Below, in pieces: positions 55,726 through 63,937 of a stretch of 64,000 bases of DNA. Below the pieces are notes generated by a model, which was not told the origin of the DNA, did not search any database, and worked only from the letters and a program-made list of their open reading frames with translations. Origin of the DNA: Paracoccaceae bacterium (lineage in GTDB: Bacteria > Pseudomonadota > Alphaproteobacteria > Rhodobacterales > Rhodobacteraceae); assembly GCA_009773375.1 (NCBI GenBank), contig WRPH01000012.1:17846-81845 (forward strand), given 5' to 3'. Position 1 is the first letter of the stretch. Every line of letters begins with the position of its first letter. Position numbers and translations under genes: made by a program.

Positions 55726-56504
55726 AGACAGGTATAGCCACCGTCGATCACCAGCGACGCGCCCGTCATGTAGCGGGCGGCGTCGCTGGCCAGATAGACC
55801 GCCAAAGCGCCCAGATCTTCGGGATCGCCCAGCTTGCCCATCGGAATGGTCTGCACATAGGCGTCGATGATCTCGGGGTTCTTTTGCGCCCAAAGCTTGT
55901 TCGGCGCGGTGGCGAAGATGCCGGGGCAGATGGCGTTGACGGTGATGCCGTATTGCGCCCAATCGACGGCCAGACTGCGGGTCAGCATCAGCACGGCGGC
56001 CTTGGCGGCCTCATAGTGGCGGCCCTGAATGTTGCGCCCGGCCACCATGGCATTGATCGAGGCCAGATTAATCACCCGCCCCCCTGTCCCGCGCGCAATC
56101 ATCGCGCCGCCGATCTGCTTGCTGCACAGGAAGGTCGAGGTCAGGTTGAGGTCGATCAGGCTTTGCCACTGATCCAGCGGCATGTCTTGCAGTGCGACAT
56201 TGGCGCGGCGGCCGCCGATGTTGTTGACCAGAATGTCAAACGCGCCGTGATCGGCCAAGGCCTGCTGACAGACGGTTTCGCAGGTGGTGGGGTCGGCCAT
56301 ATCGGCCACGATCATCGTGGCGCGGCGACCCACAGCGCGCACATCGGCGGCGGTGTCTTCCAAACTTTCGGCGGTGCGGCCGACCATTGTGATATCTGCC
56401 CCGGCCTCGGCCAGCGCCAACACCATTTCACGCCCCAAGCCGCGGCTCCCGCCGGTGATGAAGACGCTTTTGCCGTTCAATCGAAACCTGTCGAAAACAC
56501 CCAT
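55722..56504 (-). CDS. SDR family oxidoreductase (classical) (2)
   Basis: About 260 residues. VFITGGSRGLGREMVLALAE cofactor motif, NNIGGRRANV, catalytic segment NLASINAMVAGRNIQGRHYE followed by AAKAAVLMLTRS (YxxxK), and PGIFATAPNKL. AGGAG lies seven bases before the ATG at 56504; the longer frame upstream is not coding-like. It is the last recognisable catabolic gene before the insertion-sequence region. Confidence 0.92.
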   Translation of the reverse strand: MGVFDRFRLNGKSVFITGGSRGLGREMVLALAEAGADITMVGRTAESLEDTAADVRAVGRRATMIVADMADPTTCETVCQQALADHGAFDILVNNIGGRRANVALQDMPLDQWQSLIDLNLTSTFLCSKQIGGAMIARGTGGRVINLASINAMVAGRNIQGRHYEAAKAAVLMLTRSLAVDWAQYGITVNAICPGIFATAPNKLWAQKNPEIIDAYVQTIPMGKLGDPEDLGALAVYLASDAARYMTGASLVIDGGYTCL

Positions 56505-56743
56505 CGCGCTGCTCCTGCTAATGCGGCCCAAAGTTGGGCCACCTCTCGTGGTAAAGGGATTGCCGGGGATTGTTGAATGCCAAGCGTGGATACGGTGATG
56601 CAGCGAAGGCATAGTGCCCGCAGCCCTGTGAAACGCGGCAACAGCGGTTTACAGCTGGGTGGTAAAAACACAGACCAGTCGCAGAGCGCGCATTGACGCC
56701 TTAATTGCGCAGGGAAACACCGCCCCATCAAAGACGTGCGGCT
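56505..56743. other. Intergenic region upstream of SDR, bordering the IS remnants
   Basis: About 239 bp with no gene. It has the operator-like palindrome at 56525-56540 and then DNA up to the IS3-type terminal repeat. Confidence 0.4.
56525..56540. promoter_or_regulatory. Palindrome upstream of the SDR gene
   Basis: GGCCCAA and TTGGGCC around AG, 21 bases upstream of the SDR ATG. It is placed like an operator; the regulator is unknown. Confidence 0.4.
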
Positions 56744-56836
56744 TGCGGGTAATCCCCCCATTCCTAACGGGGTGCATTCGTAGAACTTACGCGGCCATCT
56801 TCAGTTTCTGTGCGGGTGTTATGCCGCCGATGCCCC

Positions 56837-56875
56837 ATTGCCCGCCAATGGTTTGCCTGCAAACCACGAAAGAGA
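56837..56875 (+). repeat. 39-bp palindromic repeat, copy C
   Basis: Member of the three-copy family: TTGCCC at positions 2-7, TGGTTTG at 13-19, CAAACC at 24-29, with loop CCTG. It lies at the internal deletion junction of the IS3 OrfB gene, antisense to it. Confidence 0.8.
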
Positions 56876-57146
56876 TGTTCGGTTCCGGCTCGCAATAGAT
56901 GCGGTAAACCCGTTTGTGGTTCCATGGGTACAGTCTGACATTGCGAAGGTGCAGAAAACACAGCCCGAACCCACAGGCCTTGCGGGCATCCGTCAGACCG
57001 ACCAGCAAATCGGCGATCTCCTCGTTCTCTGCACGCAACTTCGGGCCATGGCGATAGCAGGTCTCGCTGACCCCAAAGGTCCGGCAGGCCAAGGCTATGC
57101 TGACCCCGCGTCGCGCCACCGCATTCCCGGCCATCTTGCGGCGTTG

Positions 57147-57185
57147 AGCCTGTCGCGGTTTGCACGCAAACCACTGCCGGGCAAC
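57147..57185 (-). repeat. 39-bp palindromic repeat, copy B
   Basis: Same family, minus orientation, loop CGTG. It adds 13 residues (VARQWFACKPRQA) between RPS and QRRKMAG of the IS3 OrfB protein without breaking the frame. Confidence 0.82.
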
Positions 57186-57237
57186 GGATGGCCGAACTAT
57201 TTTTTTGAGAGCCTCCTTGAGTTGGGGCTGTTGACGT

Positions 57238-58028
57238 TCACCGTGTTTGAATGAGGGTTGCCGCAATAGCTACGAAGGCTTTGAAGCTCAGGTCTGTCTT
57301 GCAGGATCGCATCGCTATTCCTCTGTTTTCTTTCAGTTTACCGAAATAATTTTTGATCGGATGCCGCCATTTGTAGGTTTCCTTGTCGAGCTCTGCCGGA
57401 AACTTCCTGTTCGATTTGGGTGGTATGACAGGGATGATGCTGCGTTCTATCAGGTCATTGCGCAGCCAATCCGCATCAAAGGCCCTGTCCGTTGCCCTCT
57501 CATGGTTTGTTTTCAAACCATGAGAGGGGGCCAGCAGGTGCCCGGCGGATAGGCCGTGGATCAGCGTCGCCGTCTCGCGTAAATCGTGAGCCTGTCCCGG
57601 CATCAGGCGAAAGTCGACGAGGTTTCCGAGTGCATCCGTCAGAGCCAGTATCTTTGTCGTTATGCCGCCGCGAGAGCGGCCAATGGCCTGGCAATGAGTC
57701 CCCCTTTTGCGCCCTGACCCGAGCGGTAGACTTTGACGATGGTGCCATCAACCATGGCGTATTTCAGGTCGGCATCTGCCGCTAACACTCTGAACATGTT
57801 ATAGAACACATCCGCGTTGACCCACATGCGGCACCGTTTGAATACAGAGTTCCACTTGCCAAACTCACTCGGCAACTCACGCCACTGCGCCCCGGTGCGC
57901 ACGATCCACAAGACCGCTTCCACGAGCAGCCGGGGATCGCGCCCGGTCTGTCCCGGATCGGATGGCTTCCCAAGGCAATACGGTTCAACGGCTGCCCACT
58001 GGACATCGTTCAAAACTCTGCGCGTCAA
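57238..58028 (-). CDS. IS5-family transposase, two-frame (probable programmed frameshift)
   Basis: OrfA (58028-57660) begins MTRRVLNDVQWAAVEPYCLG and carries LLVEAVLWIVRTGAQWRELP and VDGTIVKVYRSGQGAKGG. OrfB continues in another frame (FRLMPGQAHDLRETATLIHG, DRAFDADWLRNDLIE, NYFGKLKENRGIAMRSCKTD) to 57238. An A4G5 run (minus strand, about 57699-57709) is the likely slippage site, as in IS427-type elements. OrfB contains the in-frame 39-bp palindromic insertion (PSHGLKTNHERAT) just before the DRAFDADW motif, so the protein may be inactive. Confidence 0.85.
57491..57529 (+). repeat. 39-bp palindromic repeat, copy A
   Basis: Best palindrome of the family: CCCTCTCATGGTTTG and its complement around TTTT. 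It is inserted in frame in the IS5 OrfB between LLA and DRAFDADW. Because the IS5 element itself sits inside the IS3 element, this insertion came after, or arrived with, the IS5 copy. Confidence 0.85.
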
Positions 58029-58101
58029 GGCTGCTCTCCTGTGTTTGCAACCTTGAACCAGAAGTCAGATGATTTGGGAATCTTGAACGTCAACAGCCCC
58101 C

Positions 58102-58233
58102 AGTTCTTTTTGCATGCTCAACTCGGCGAACATCTCTTCAGCCGTCGGTTCTCTTCCTCAATGGCCTTCGTCTGGGCACTCATCGACGCATCCATGCCCC
58201 CATACTTTGCCCGCCATTTGATGAGATGGAGGT
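58102..58233 (-). pseudogene. IS3-family OrfA, C-terminal fragment
   Basis: Reads WRAKYGGMDASMSAQTKAIE then EENRRLK before a one-base deletion shifts the frame ahead of the expected MFAELSMQKEL. It is bounded by the IS5 insertion on one side and the IS110-type insertion on the other. Confidence 0.75.
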
Positions 58234-58288
58234 TTTTCCCACCAGCGGCAACGCTGGCCAAGAGATGCTTCCAACATAGGAGGAAAGG

Positions 58289-59146
58289 ATGGCGATTGCA
58301 TTCATGGTATCGCCTTGGCGAAGATCGTGTTCCAGTTTTACGGGGCTGATGCTAGAGGTCGGCGGATGATCAGCAAGCGTTTGCGACGGGATCGGTTGTT
58401 AGCTGAACTGGCGAAGCTGCCGCCTTGCGTGATCGGGATCGAAGCCTGCATTGTGCCCGCACCCGTCTGGTGAACCATCGCACGGCGCTCGTCAGCCAGA
58501 TGCGCGGCCTCCGGTTGAACAGCGGGGTCACCATCGGCGTCTCGATCAGCCGAGCTCGGCGCGCCATCCCAATGATTTTCGCTGATCTTACGAACGGTCT
58601 GACGGGGATGAAGCGCGAAATCACTGCCGAACTCTACGCGTTCCTTGGCCAGATTGATCTGCGGATCAAGGCTTTCGACCGCTGCATTGAGGTGGTCTTC
58701 CGGGCAAATGCCGCCTGCCAACGGATTGCGCGAATCTGCGGTGTTGGCCCCGAAACCGCAACGGCCATGAACGCCGCAGTAGGCGAGGGTGCCGAGTTCA
58801 AGAACAGCAGACACCTTGCTGCCTAGATGGGTCTCGTCCCTAGGCAGCATTCAAGCGGGAACCGACAGATCCTGATGGGCATCAGCAAGCGCGGGGATCA
58901 GCACCTGCGAACTTTGCTGGTGCACGGGGCCAGATCCGTCGTGCGGGTTCCCGCAGGCAAGACTGATGCGCTCAACCGATGGATCAATTCGCTGCGCGAG
59001 CGAGGCGGCGTCAACCGCGCAATCGTAGCCGTGGCAAACAAGAACGACCGGATCATCTGGGCGATGCTGCGAAAAGGCATGGAATTCCAGTCGACAGCAC
59101 AGGTTGGAATAAGGATTGCACGGAGATCAAGAAATGTGACCGGCCG
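58289..59146 (+). pseudogene. IS110-family transposase, multiply broken
   Basis: Recognisable segments: GIALAKIVFQFYGADARG (the usual GIDLAK catalytic Asp is Ala here), KRLRRDRLLAELAKLPPCVI, then after a deletion of about 80 residues and a frame change RTRLVNHRTALVSQMRGLRL, IARICGVGPETATAMNAAVG. After an amber codon at 58824-58826 in place of Trp come MGLVPRQHSSGNRQILMGIS and NSLRERGGVNRAIVAVANKN. A frameshift also separates the AGGAGG-led ATG (58289) from GIALAK. Not functional. Confidence 0.85.
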
Positions 59147-59333
59147 ACAATATCCGGTGCGTGAGGGACCTGGCTTTTATAATGGCCCGCCGTGGCCGAC
59201 CACTTGTCGAGGCTCACCATGCGGAATTCCCATTTGGGCGCACCGATATCCGGTGACGCCGGATAGATGTTCGAAACCTGGGAAAAGCGGTCAGATCGGC
59301 TCAAAGAAAATCTTGCAACGGAAAGGACGCCCA

Positions 59334-59455
59334 TAGATGTTGAATGTGGCGTTGCTCATGGCATGCGCGCGGCACAACTCGGCCACCGGCACACCGCCTT
59401 CAGTGTGCCGCAGGATCGCGATGATCTGCGGCTCAGTGTGTCTGCTTGTCTTCAT
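59334..59455 (-). pseudogene. IS3-family OrfA, N-terminal fragment
   Basis: MKTSRHTEPQIIAILRHTEG and GVPVAELCRAHAMSNATF, the HTH start of the IS3 OrfA, with GAGGAG before the ATG. It is cut after NATF by IS110-type DNA; the rest of the gene resumes at 58233. Confidence 0.85.
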
Positions 59456-59526
59456 TCAGAATCTCCTCATGCATCTTGCCGAGAAAATTCTACTTATGTA
59501 GCCCCTTACTTTCGGGGGATTACAGT

Positions 59527-60024
59527 GCATCCGTCGCCCCGAAAGTCCCCTTGCCGTGCATCACCGATGCGAAAACTGCGCTGGACAAGAACGAGGCCCG
59601 CGACCTCACTTGGTTGATGGATTGGCCGAAGCGCGACGGCCGCAGTTTGAGCGATCCGGGCAAGAACCTCTGGTGCGGCGATTTCGTGGAAACCTGCATT
59701 CGCATAGGGCTGCCCGATGAACCGCTTCTGAGCGCGCTGGGCACAAATCCCTATTGGGCTCGCAACTGGCTGCTGGTCGGGCAGAAGGTGCAGCCGATCC
59801 CCGGCGCCGTTCTGATCTTCGAACGCGGATCAGGTGGCCATGTCAGTGTCGCCATTGGCCAAACCGATACGCATTTCTTCGTCCTCGGCGGCAACCAGTC
59901 CGACGCCATCACCATCGCCCGCATCGCCAAATCCCGCCTCCTCGGCGCGCGCAGGCCCGCACCTTACCCGCCCCGCCTGCTTCGCCTGCCGACCATGAAT
60001 CCGGGCAAATCCTCACCACTACCA
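59527..60024 (+). pseudogene. Phage endolysin-like protein (TIGR02594/CHAP-type), 5' truncated
   Basis: The remaining about 166 residues include LTWLMDWPKRDGRSLSDPGK, LWCGDFVETCIRIGL (Cys-bearing active-site region), NPYWARNWLLVGQKVQPIPG and GSGGHVSVAIGQTDTHFFVL followed by GGNQSDAI (catalytic-type His and Asn). This is the layout of phage/GTA-type cell-wall hydrolases. The 5' end is replaced by the IS3 end, and no stop separates it from the next remnant. It indicates a decayed prophage lysis module. Confidence 0.75.
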
Positions 60025-60241
60025 ATGAAAAGTGAACTGGAGTATACTGCACTGAGGCCTGCAATCCTCTACCGCACTGAGGCCTGCAATCCTCGCCCTG
60101 ATCCGCCAAATCCTGACCGTCTCTGGCACTGCGCTGGTCGCCAAGCGTTTGGTCCAGGCCTCCGACATCGAACCGCTCATCGGGGCATGACTGACCATCG
60201 AATCGGCGATGTGGTCGGTGGCAGACAAGCGAGGCAGGTAG
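60025..60241 (+). pseudogene. Small phage holin-like gene, broken by a 25-bp duplication and a stop
   Basis: Starts MKSELEYTALRPAIL. Removing one copy of the tandem duplication restores ALIRQILTVSGTALVAKRLV, QASDIEPLIGA, then a TGA (60188-60190), then LTIESAMWSVADKRGR and a stop at 60241. The layout (one or two hydrophobic segments, charged tail) resembles small phage holins found after endolysin genes. Not functional as it stands. Confidence 0.6.
60049..60094 (+). repeat. Tandem 21-bp direct repeat (25-bp period)
   Basis: GCACTGAGGCCTGCAATCCT plus C occurs at 60049-60069 and again at 60074-60094. It shifts the frame of the holin-like gene. Confidence 0.92.
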
Positions 60242-60513
60242 GCCGCTGGCTGGTCTTCAAAACTTGCGCGTCGCTTCCATCAGCTTTCGGGCATTAGCGT
60301 GACGGAAATGATCATGCGATTTTCGGACCAAGCCGATTAGCAGTGAGGTTGGCATTTCCCTGAAAGGTCGATAAGTGCCTCGAAGCGAACATGGAGCCGG
60401 GTGCGATTCCCGGCTGGCTCTTCCGGCCGCCGATCCGCCGGACAACCGTCAGACAGACCTTTGACTTTATCGATGCGACGCGTGGCGCCGGATCGGTCTG
60501 GAACGGATTTTAC
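60242..60513. other. Non-coding stretch between prophage remnant and SulP gene
   Basis: About 272 bp. It should contain the SulP promoter. A tRNA-T-arm-like hairpin at 60394-60420 was examined and not accepted as an RNA gene. Nothing else stands out. Confidence 0.4.
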
Positions 60514-62004
60514 ATGATTTCGATGACTGCTTACCGCGACCAATGGTTCGGCAATATCAAGGCGGACCTGTTGTCCGGCCTTGTCGTGGCGCTGGCCCTG
60601 ATCCCCGAGGCGATTGCCTTTTCCATCATTGCCGGGGTGGACCCGAAAGTCGGGCTTTACGCCAGCTTTTCCATCGCCGTCATCACCGCGATTGCGGGCG
60701 GGCGGCCGGGCATGATCTCGGCGGCCACAGCGGCCACGGCGGTGCTGATGGTGACCTTGGTCAAGGATCACGGGCTGCAATACCTGCTGGCGGCGACTGT
60801 TCTGGCAGGGCTTTTGCAGATTGGCATGGGGCTGCTGAAGCTGGGCTTTGTGATGCGCTATGTCTCGAAATCGGTGATGACCGGCTTCGTCAACGCGCTG
60901 GCGATCCTGATCTTCATGGCGCAATTGCCGGAACTGGACCCGAGCAAGGTCACCGCCCTGACCTTTGTTCTGGTCGCGGCCGGTTTGGCGATCATCTACC
61001 TGTTTCCCTACATCACGAAGGCGATCCCGTCGCCCCTTGTAACTATCATCGTGCTGACTGGGTTGACGATGGCCTTTGGCTGGGATGTGCGCACGGTGGG
61101 CGACATGGGCGCTTTGCCCGATACGCTGCCAGTGTTCCTGATCCCCGACATCCCGCTGAACATGGCAACCTTGCAGATCATCTTCCCTTACGCGCTTGCC
61201 GTGGCTGTGGTTGGCCTGTTGGAAAGCCTGATGACCCAGACGCTGGTCGATGACCTGACCGACACCAAATCCAGCCGCAATCAGGAGTGTATCGGCCAGG
61301 GTCTGGCCAATACCGCGACTGGCTTCATCGGCGGCATGGCAGGCTGTGCGATGATCGGGCAAAGCATGATCAATGTGAAATCCGGCGGGCGGGGGCGGCT
61401 GTCCTGCGGCTTTGCCGGGGTGATGCTGCTGCTCTTCTGCGTGGCCTTGGGAAAGTGGGTCAGCCAGATCCCGATGCCTGCGCTGGTGGCGATCATGATC
61501 ATGGTCTCGGTCGGCACCTTCTCGTGGTCGTCGATCAAGAACCTGCGCACCCATCCGCGCTCGTCCTCGGTGGTGATGCTCGCCACGGTGGCGGCGGTGG
61601 TGTATACTCATAACCTTGCCATCGGCGTGCTGTTGGGCGTGCTGCTGTCAGGCATCTTCTTCGCTGGAAAGATCGCGCAACTGTTCGCTGTGACCAGCAC
61701 AGTCAGCGATGATGGACGGGTGCGGACCTATCGGGTGGAGGGGCAGCTCTTCTACGGCTCGGTCGAGGATTTCATGGCGTCCTTTGACTTCAAGGAAGCA
61801 CTGGACCGCGTGATTATTGACGTGTCTGCCGCGCATATCTGGGACATCTCCTCGGTGCAGGCGCTTGACATGGCGGTGCTGAAGTTCCGCCGCGACGGGG
61901 CCGAGGTCGAGATTGTGGGTATGAACGCCGCATCCGAAACCATCGTCGACAAGCTGGCGATACACGACAAACCAGGCGCTGCCGACAAACTGCTGGCGCA
62001 TTGA
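60514..62004 (+). CDS. SulP family inorganic anion transporter with STAS domain
   Basis: About 496 residues. The membrane part begins [20 protein letters not shown] and [20 protein letters not shown], the SulP signature, and has about 11-13 spans. [20 protein letters not shown] and [20 protein letters not shown] are conserved core loops. The C-terminal STAS domain starts near residue 400 ([40 protein letters not shown]). It may carry sulfate, bicarbonate or another anion. The ATG at 60514 is chosen near the conserved start; the longer frame has an unlikely N-terminus. Confidence 0.93.
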   Translation: MISMTAYRDQWFGNIKADLLSGLVVALALIPEAIAFSIIAGVDPKVGLYASFSIAVITAIAGGRPGMISAATAATAVLMVTLVKDHGLQYLLAATVLAGLLQIGMGLLKLGFVMRYVSKSVMTGFVNALAILIFMAQLPELDPSKVTALTFVLVAAGLAIIYLFPYITKAIPSPLVTIIVLTGLTMAFGWDVRTVGDMGALPDTLPVFLIPDIPLNMATLQIIFPYALAVAVVGLLESLMTQTLVDDLTDTKSSRNQECIGQGLANTATGFIGGMAGCAMIGQSMINVKSGGRGRLSCGFAGVMLLLFCVALGKWVSQIPMPALVAIMIMVSVGTFSWSSIKNLRTHPRSSSVVMLATVAAVVYTHNLAIGVLLGVLLSGIFFAGKIAQLFAVTSTVSDDGRVRTYRVEGQLFYGSVEDFMASFDFKEALDRVIIDVSAAHIWDISSVQALDMAVLKFRRDGAEVEIVGMNAASETIVDKLAIHDKPGAADKLLAH

Positions 62005-62016
62005 GGGGGAATGGAC

Positions 62017-62871
62017 ATGACCACCAAGATTCTGGCCCTTGTTGACGGGTCCACCTATGCCACCTCTGTTTGTCATGCGGCGGCCTGGATTGCCAAGAGT
62101 CTGGGCGGCGGCGTGGACCTGCTGCACATTCTGCCCGACACCCATTCCAAAGGCAGCGGTGATCTCTCTGGCGCCCTGAAGTTGGGCGCGCGGACGGCGC
62201 TGCTGGAGGAGCTGGTGTCATTGGACGCGCAGCGCGCCAAGCTGGCAGCGGCGCAGGGCCATGCCATTTTGGACGACGCCAAGGTGCTGATCGAGGCCGA
62301 TGGCATAGCCCCCATTGGTCTGAAACTGCGCCACGGTGATCTGATCGAGACGTTGACCGCCCTGCAACCCGAGGCCCGTGCGCTGGTGGTCGGCAAGCGC
62401 GGCGAGGGCAGCGCCGGGGCGTTTGAACATCTGGGTTCAAACTTGGAACGCATCATTCGAAGCGCCACGGTTCCGGTATTTGTCGCCGCGCGCGAGTCCC
62501 GCCTGATCACATCGGTGCTGATCGCCTATGACGGCAGCGCCAGTGCAGATCGCGCGGTGGAGCGCATGACGCAAAGCCCAGTCTTTGGCGGGCTCGCGGC
62601 GGTGCTGGCCTATGTCGGAGCCGACACACCGGCCATCCGTCACCAAATGGAGGCCGCACAGGCTCGCCTGATCGCTGCGGGCTTGCACGTCACCATCGCA
62701 GTTGAGACAGGCGAGCCGGATGTGACTCTGCAGCGCAAAATTTCTGCCGAAGGGTTCGATCTTCTGGTGATGGGTGCCTATGGCCATTCGCGAATCCGCA
62801 ACCTGATCATCGGATCAACCACCACGGCAATGATCCGTGCCTGCAAGGTGCCGGTGCTGATCTATCGGTAG
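62017..62871 (+). CDS. Universal stress protein (tandem UspA domains)
   Basis: About 284 residues with two USP domains. Domain 1: KILALVDGSTYATSVCHAAA and ALVVGKRGEGSAGAFEHLGS with a nucleotide-binding-like G-x-x-G pattern. Domain 2: SVLIAYDGSASADRAVERMT and LLVMGAYGHSRIRNLIIGST followed by VPVLIYR. It follows the SulP gene by 12 bases and is probably co-transcribed, a pairing seen in other bacteria. The ATG at 62017 has the better spacing from GAGGGGG; the ATG at 62011 is too close. Confidence 0.92.
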   Translation: MTTKILALVDGSTYATSVCHAAAWIAKSLGGGVDLLHILPDTHSKGSGDLSGALKLGARTALLEELVSLDAQRAKLAAAQGHAILDDAKVLIEADGIAPIGLKLRHGDLIETLTALQPEARALVVGKRGEGSAGAFEHLGSNLERIIRSATVPVFVAARESRLITSVLIAYDGSASADRAVERMTQSPVFGGLAAVLAYVGADTPAIRHQMEAAQARLIAAGLHVTIAVETGEPDVTLQRKISAEGFDLLVMGAYGHSRIRNLIIGSTTTAMIRACKVPVLIYR

Positions 62872-62890
62872 GACACGGGGCGATGGACCT

Positions 62891-62920
62891 TGCTCAGCAC
62901 ACCTTGCGCGGTGCTGAGCA
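62891..62920. terminator. Hairpin after the universal stress protein gene
   Basis: Perfect 10-bp stem TGCTCAGCAC / GTGCTGAGCA with a 10-base loop, 20 bases after the stop. No T-tract, so termination is only probable. Confidence 0.5.
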
Positions 62921-63400
62921 TATACGCGGCTGCTTGCGGACGCTTGCCGTGTGTAGCTCGGCCGTCGGCTTCGAGCCGTGAGCATGGCGCTGACTATTGA
63001 AGTGTCATGGACTGCAGGAAGTCATCGGTATCGAGCTTCAATGCATTGCGCCAAAGCGGCGTCTTGAAAACGTGGTGGGTGCGCTTTCCCTGGCTCTCTG
63101 CCCCGGTCTGGACCGCCACCCTGCCCATTCAGGCGGTTGCAACACGCAAGAAGAGATGGCAGCCATCTCGCGCATTCGGCCTTGTCCCAATCATGATCCT
63201 CACCATAGAACGCCGCAAACAGCGCCCGCTCTGACGAGGCCTAGTCGGCCTCGACGTTGATGACATTCACCAACCTGCCCAGCCTCCGGTCAGCCCGACG
63301 GGAAATGTATAGCACATCTCTGCGACACATGGTGCGTGGGGCGACAGGCGGACCGATGCGGCTGTAGCGATGTCCCCACTGTAACCTGCGAAAGCGGACA
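62921..63400. other. Unassigned stretch, probable genetic debris
   Basis: About 480 bp. Only short unconvincing frames occur on either strand, none with a recognisable motif. Given the flanking istB and nearby IS elements, it is probably decayed mobile or prophage DNA. Confidence 0.4.
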
Positions 63401-63937
63401 TTGGGTGCTTACGACAGCCAACGTTGGTTGTCCCAAGCTGTCACCGACCTGATCGAACAGGGTGCTCCAGCATTCGAGGCGGCAGTGCCGATCTTGTCCC
63501 AACTTCTAAAGGCGGAACTGGCCGAACGCGAAGTCCGGTCGATCGCCTATCACATGAAGTCAGCGCGCTTCCCCGCCTATAAAGATCTGTCTGGCTTCGA
63601 CTTCGCAACCAGCGAGATCAACGAGGCCACTGTCAGGACCCTACATCGCTGTGAGTTCATGGACGGGGCGCAGAACGTGGTCCTGATCGGCGGCCCGGGC
63701 ACCGGCAAAACCCACGTCGCAACGGCCATCGGTGTTCAAGCCATTGAACATCATCGCCGCAAGGTCCGCTTCTTCTCGACCATCGAGTTGGTCAACGCCC
63801 TTGAACAGGAAAAGGCCAAGGGCAAGGCAGGCCAGATCGCCGAGGCTATGACCAAACTCGACCTCGTGATCCTCGATGAGCTGGGATGCTTGCCGTTCAG
63901 CGGTAAGCGGTGCGCCCGACCCGTGGTTTCGGCATGA
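63401..63937 (+). pseudogene. istB: IS21-type helper ATPase IstB, C-terminally truncated
   Basis: AAA+ helper of IS21-family transposition. IEQGAPAFEAAVPILSQLLK, EVRSIAYHMKSARFPAYKDL, Walker A VLIGGPGTGKTHVATAIGVQ, VRFFSTIELVNALEQEKAKG and Walker B KLDLVILDELGCLPFS are all present. After LPFS the expected SASGGALLFHLLSKLYERT block is replaced by an unrelated tail, KRCARPVVSA, so about 70-80 residues are lost from about 63899. No istA is visible upstream. The N-terminus before residue 15 is also doubtful. Confidence 0.82.

Larger units (their letters stand above)
56787..57219 (-). pseudogene. IS3-family transposase OrfB, internally deleted
   Basis: N-terminal part (SIALACRTFGVSETCYRHG, ENEEIADLLVGLTDARKACG, HKRVYRIYC) is directly joined to the C-terminal tail WGIGGITPAQKLKMAA. 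About 190 residues with the catalytic core are missing, as judged from the usual family layout. A 39-bp palindromic repeat lies at the junction (56837-56875), and another is inserted in frame near the N-terminus (57147-57185). The reading frame nevertheless stays open. Confidence 0.85.
57224..58101 (-). mobile_element. IS5-family (IS427-like) element inserted in the IS3 remnant
   Basis: Seventeen-base perfect terminal inverted repeats GGGGCTGTTGACGTTCA (57224-57240 and, inverted, 58084-58100). The 4-bp direct repeat AGTT flanks it at 57220-57223 and 58102-58105. Removing the element and one AGTT rejoins the IS3 frame as MQKELKEALKKIVRPS, proving the insertion site. Length about 878 bp, normal for the group. 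Confidence 0.92.
56744..59524 (-). mobile_element. IS3-family element, dead and carrying two other IS insertions
   Basis: The ends share GTAATCCCCC in inverted orientation (about 56749-56758 and 59515-59523). The right end reads TGTAATCCCCC on the minus strand. orfA begins at 59455 (minus), is broken by IS110-type DNA, resumes at about 58233, is broken again by the IS5-type element, and continues into orfB ending at 56787. Joining the pieces across both insertions restores familiar IS3 protein sequence. orfB lacks its middle (DDE part), so the element is inactive. Exact outer ends are uncertain by a few bases. Confidence 0.75.

Noticed and set aside
60394..60420. tRNA-like T-arm (CCGGG-TGCGATT-CCCGG) followed by an acceptor-like stretch, possibly a prophage att remnant
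   Set aside because: The loop has G where T55 is expected. No matching 5' acceptor strand, D-arm or anticodon arm was found upstream, and no CCA follows. A tRNA or tmRNA scan would settle it.
63007..63234. Short frames at 62997-63260 as a possible gene
   Set aside because: Low-complexity translation on all frames, no recognisable domain and no plausible ribosome-binding site; treated as debris.
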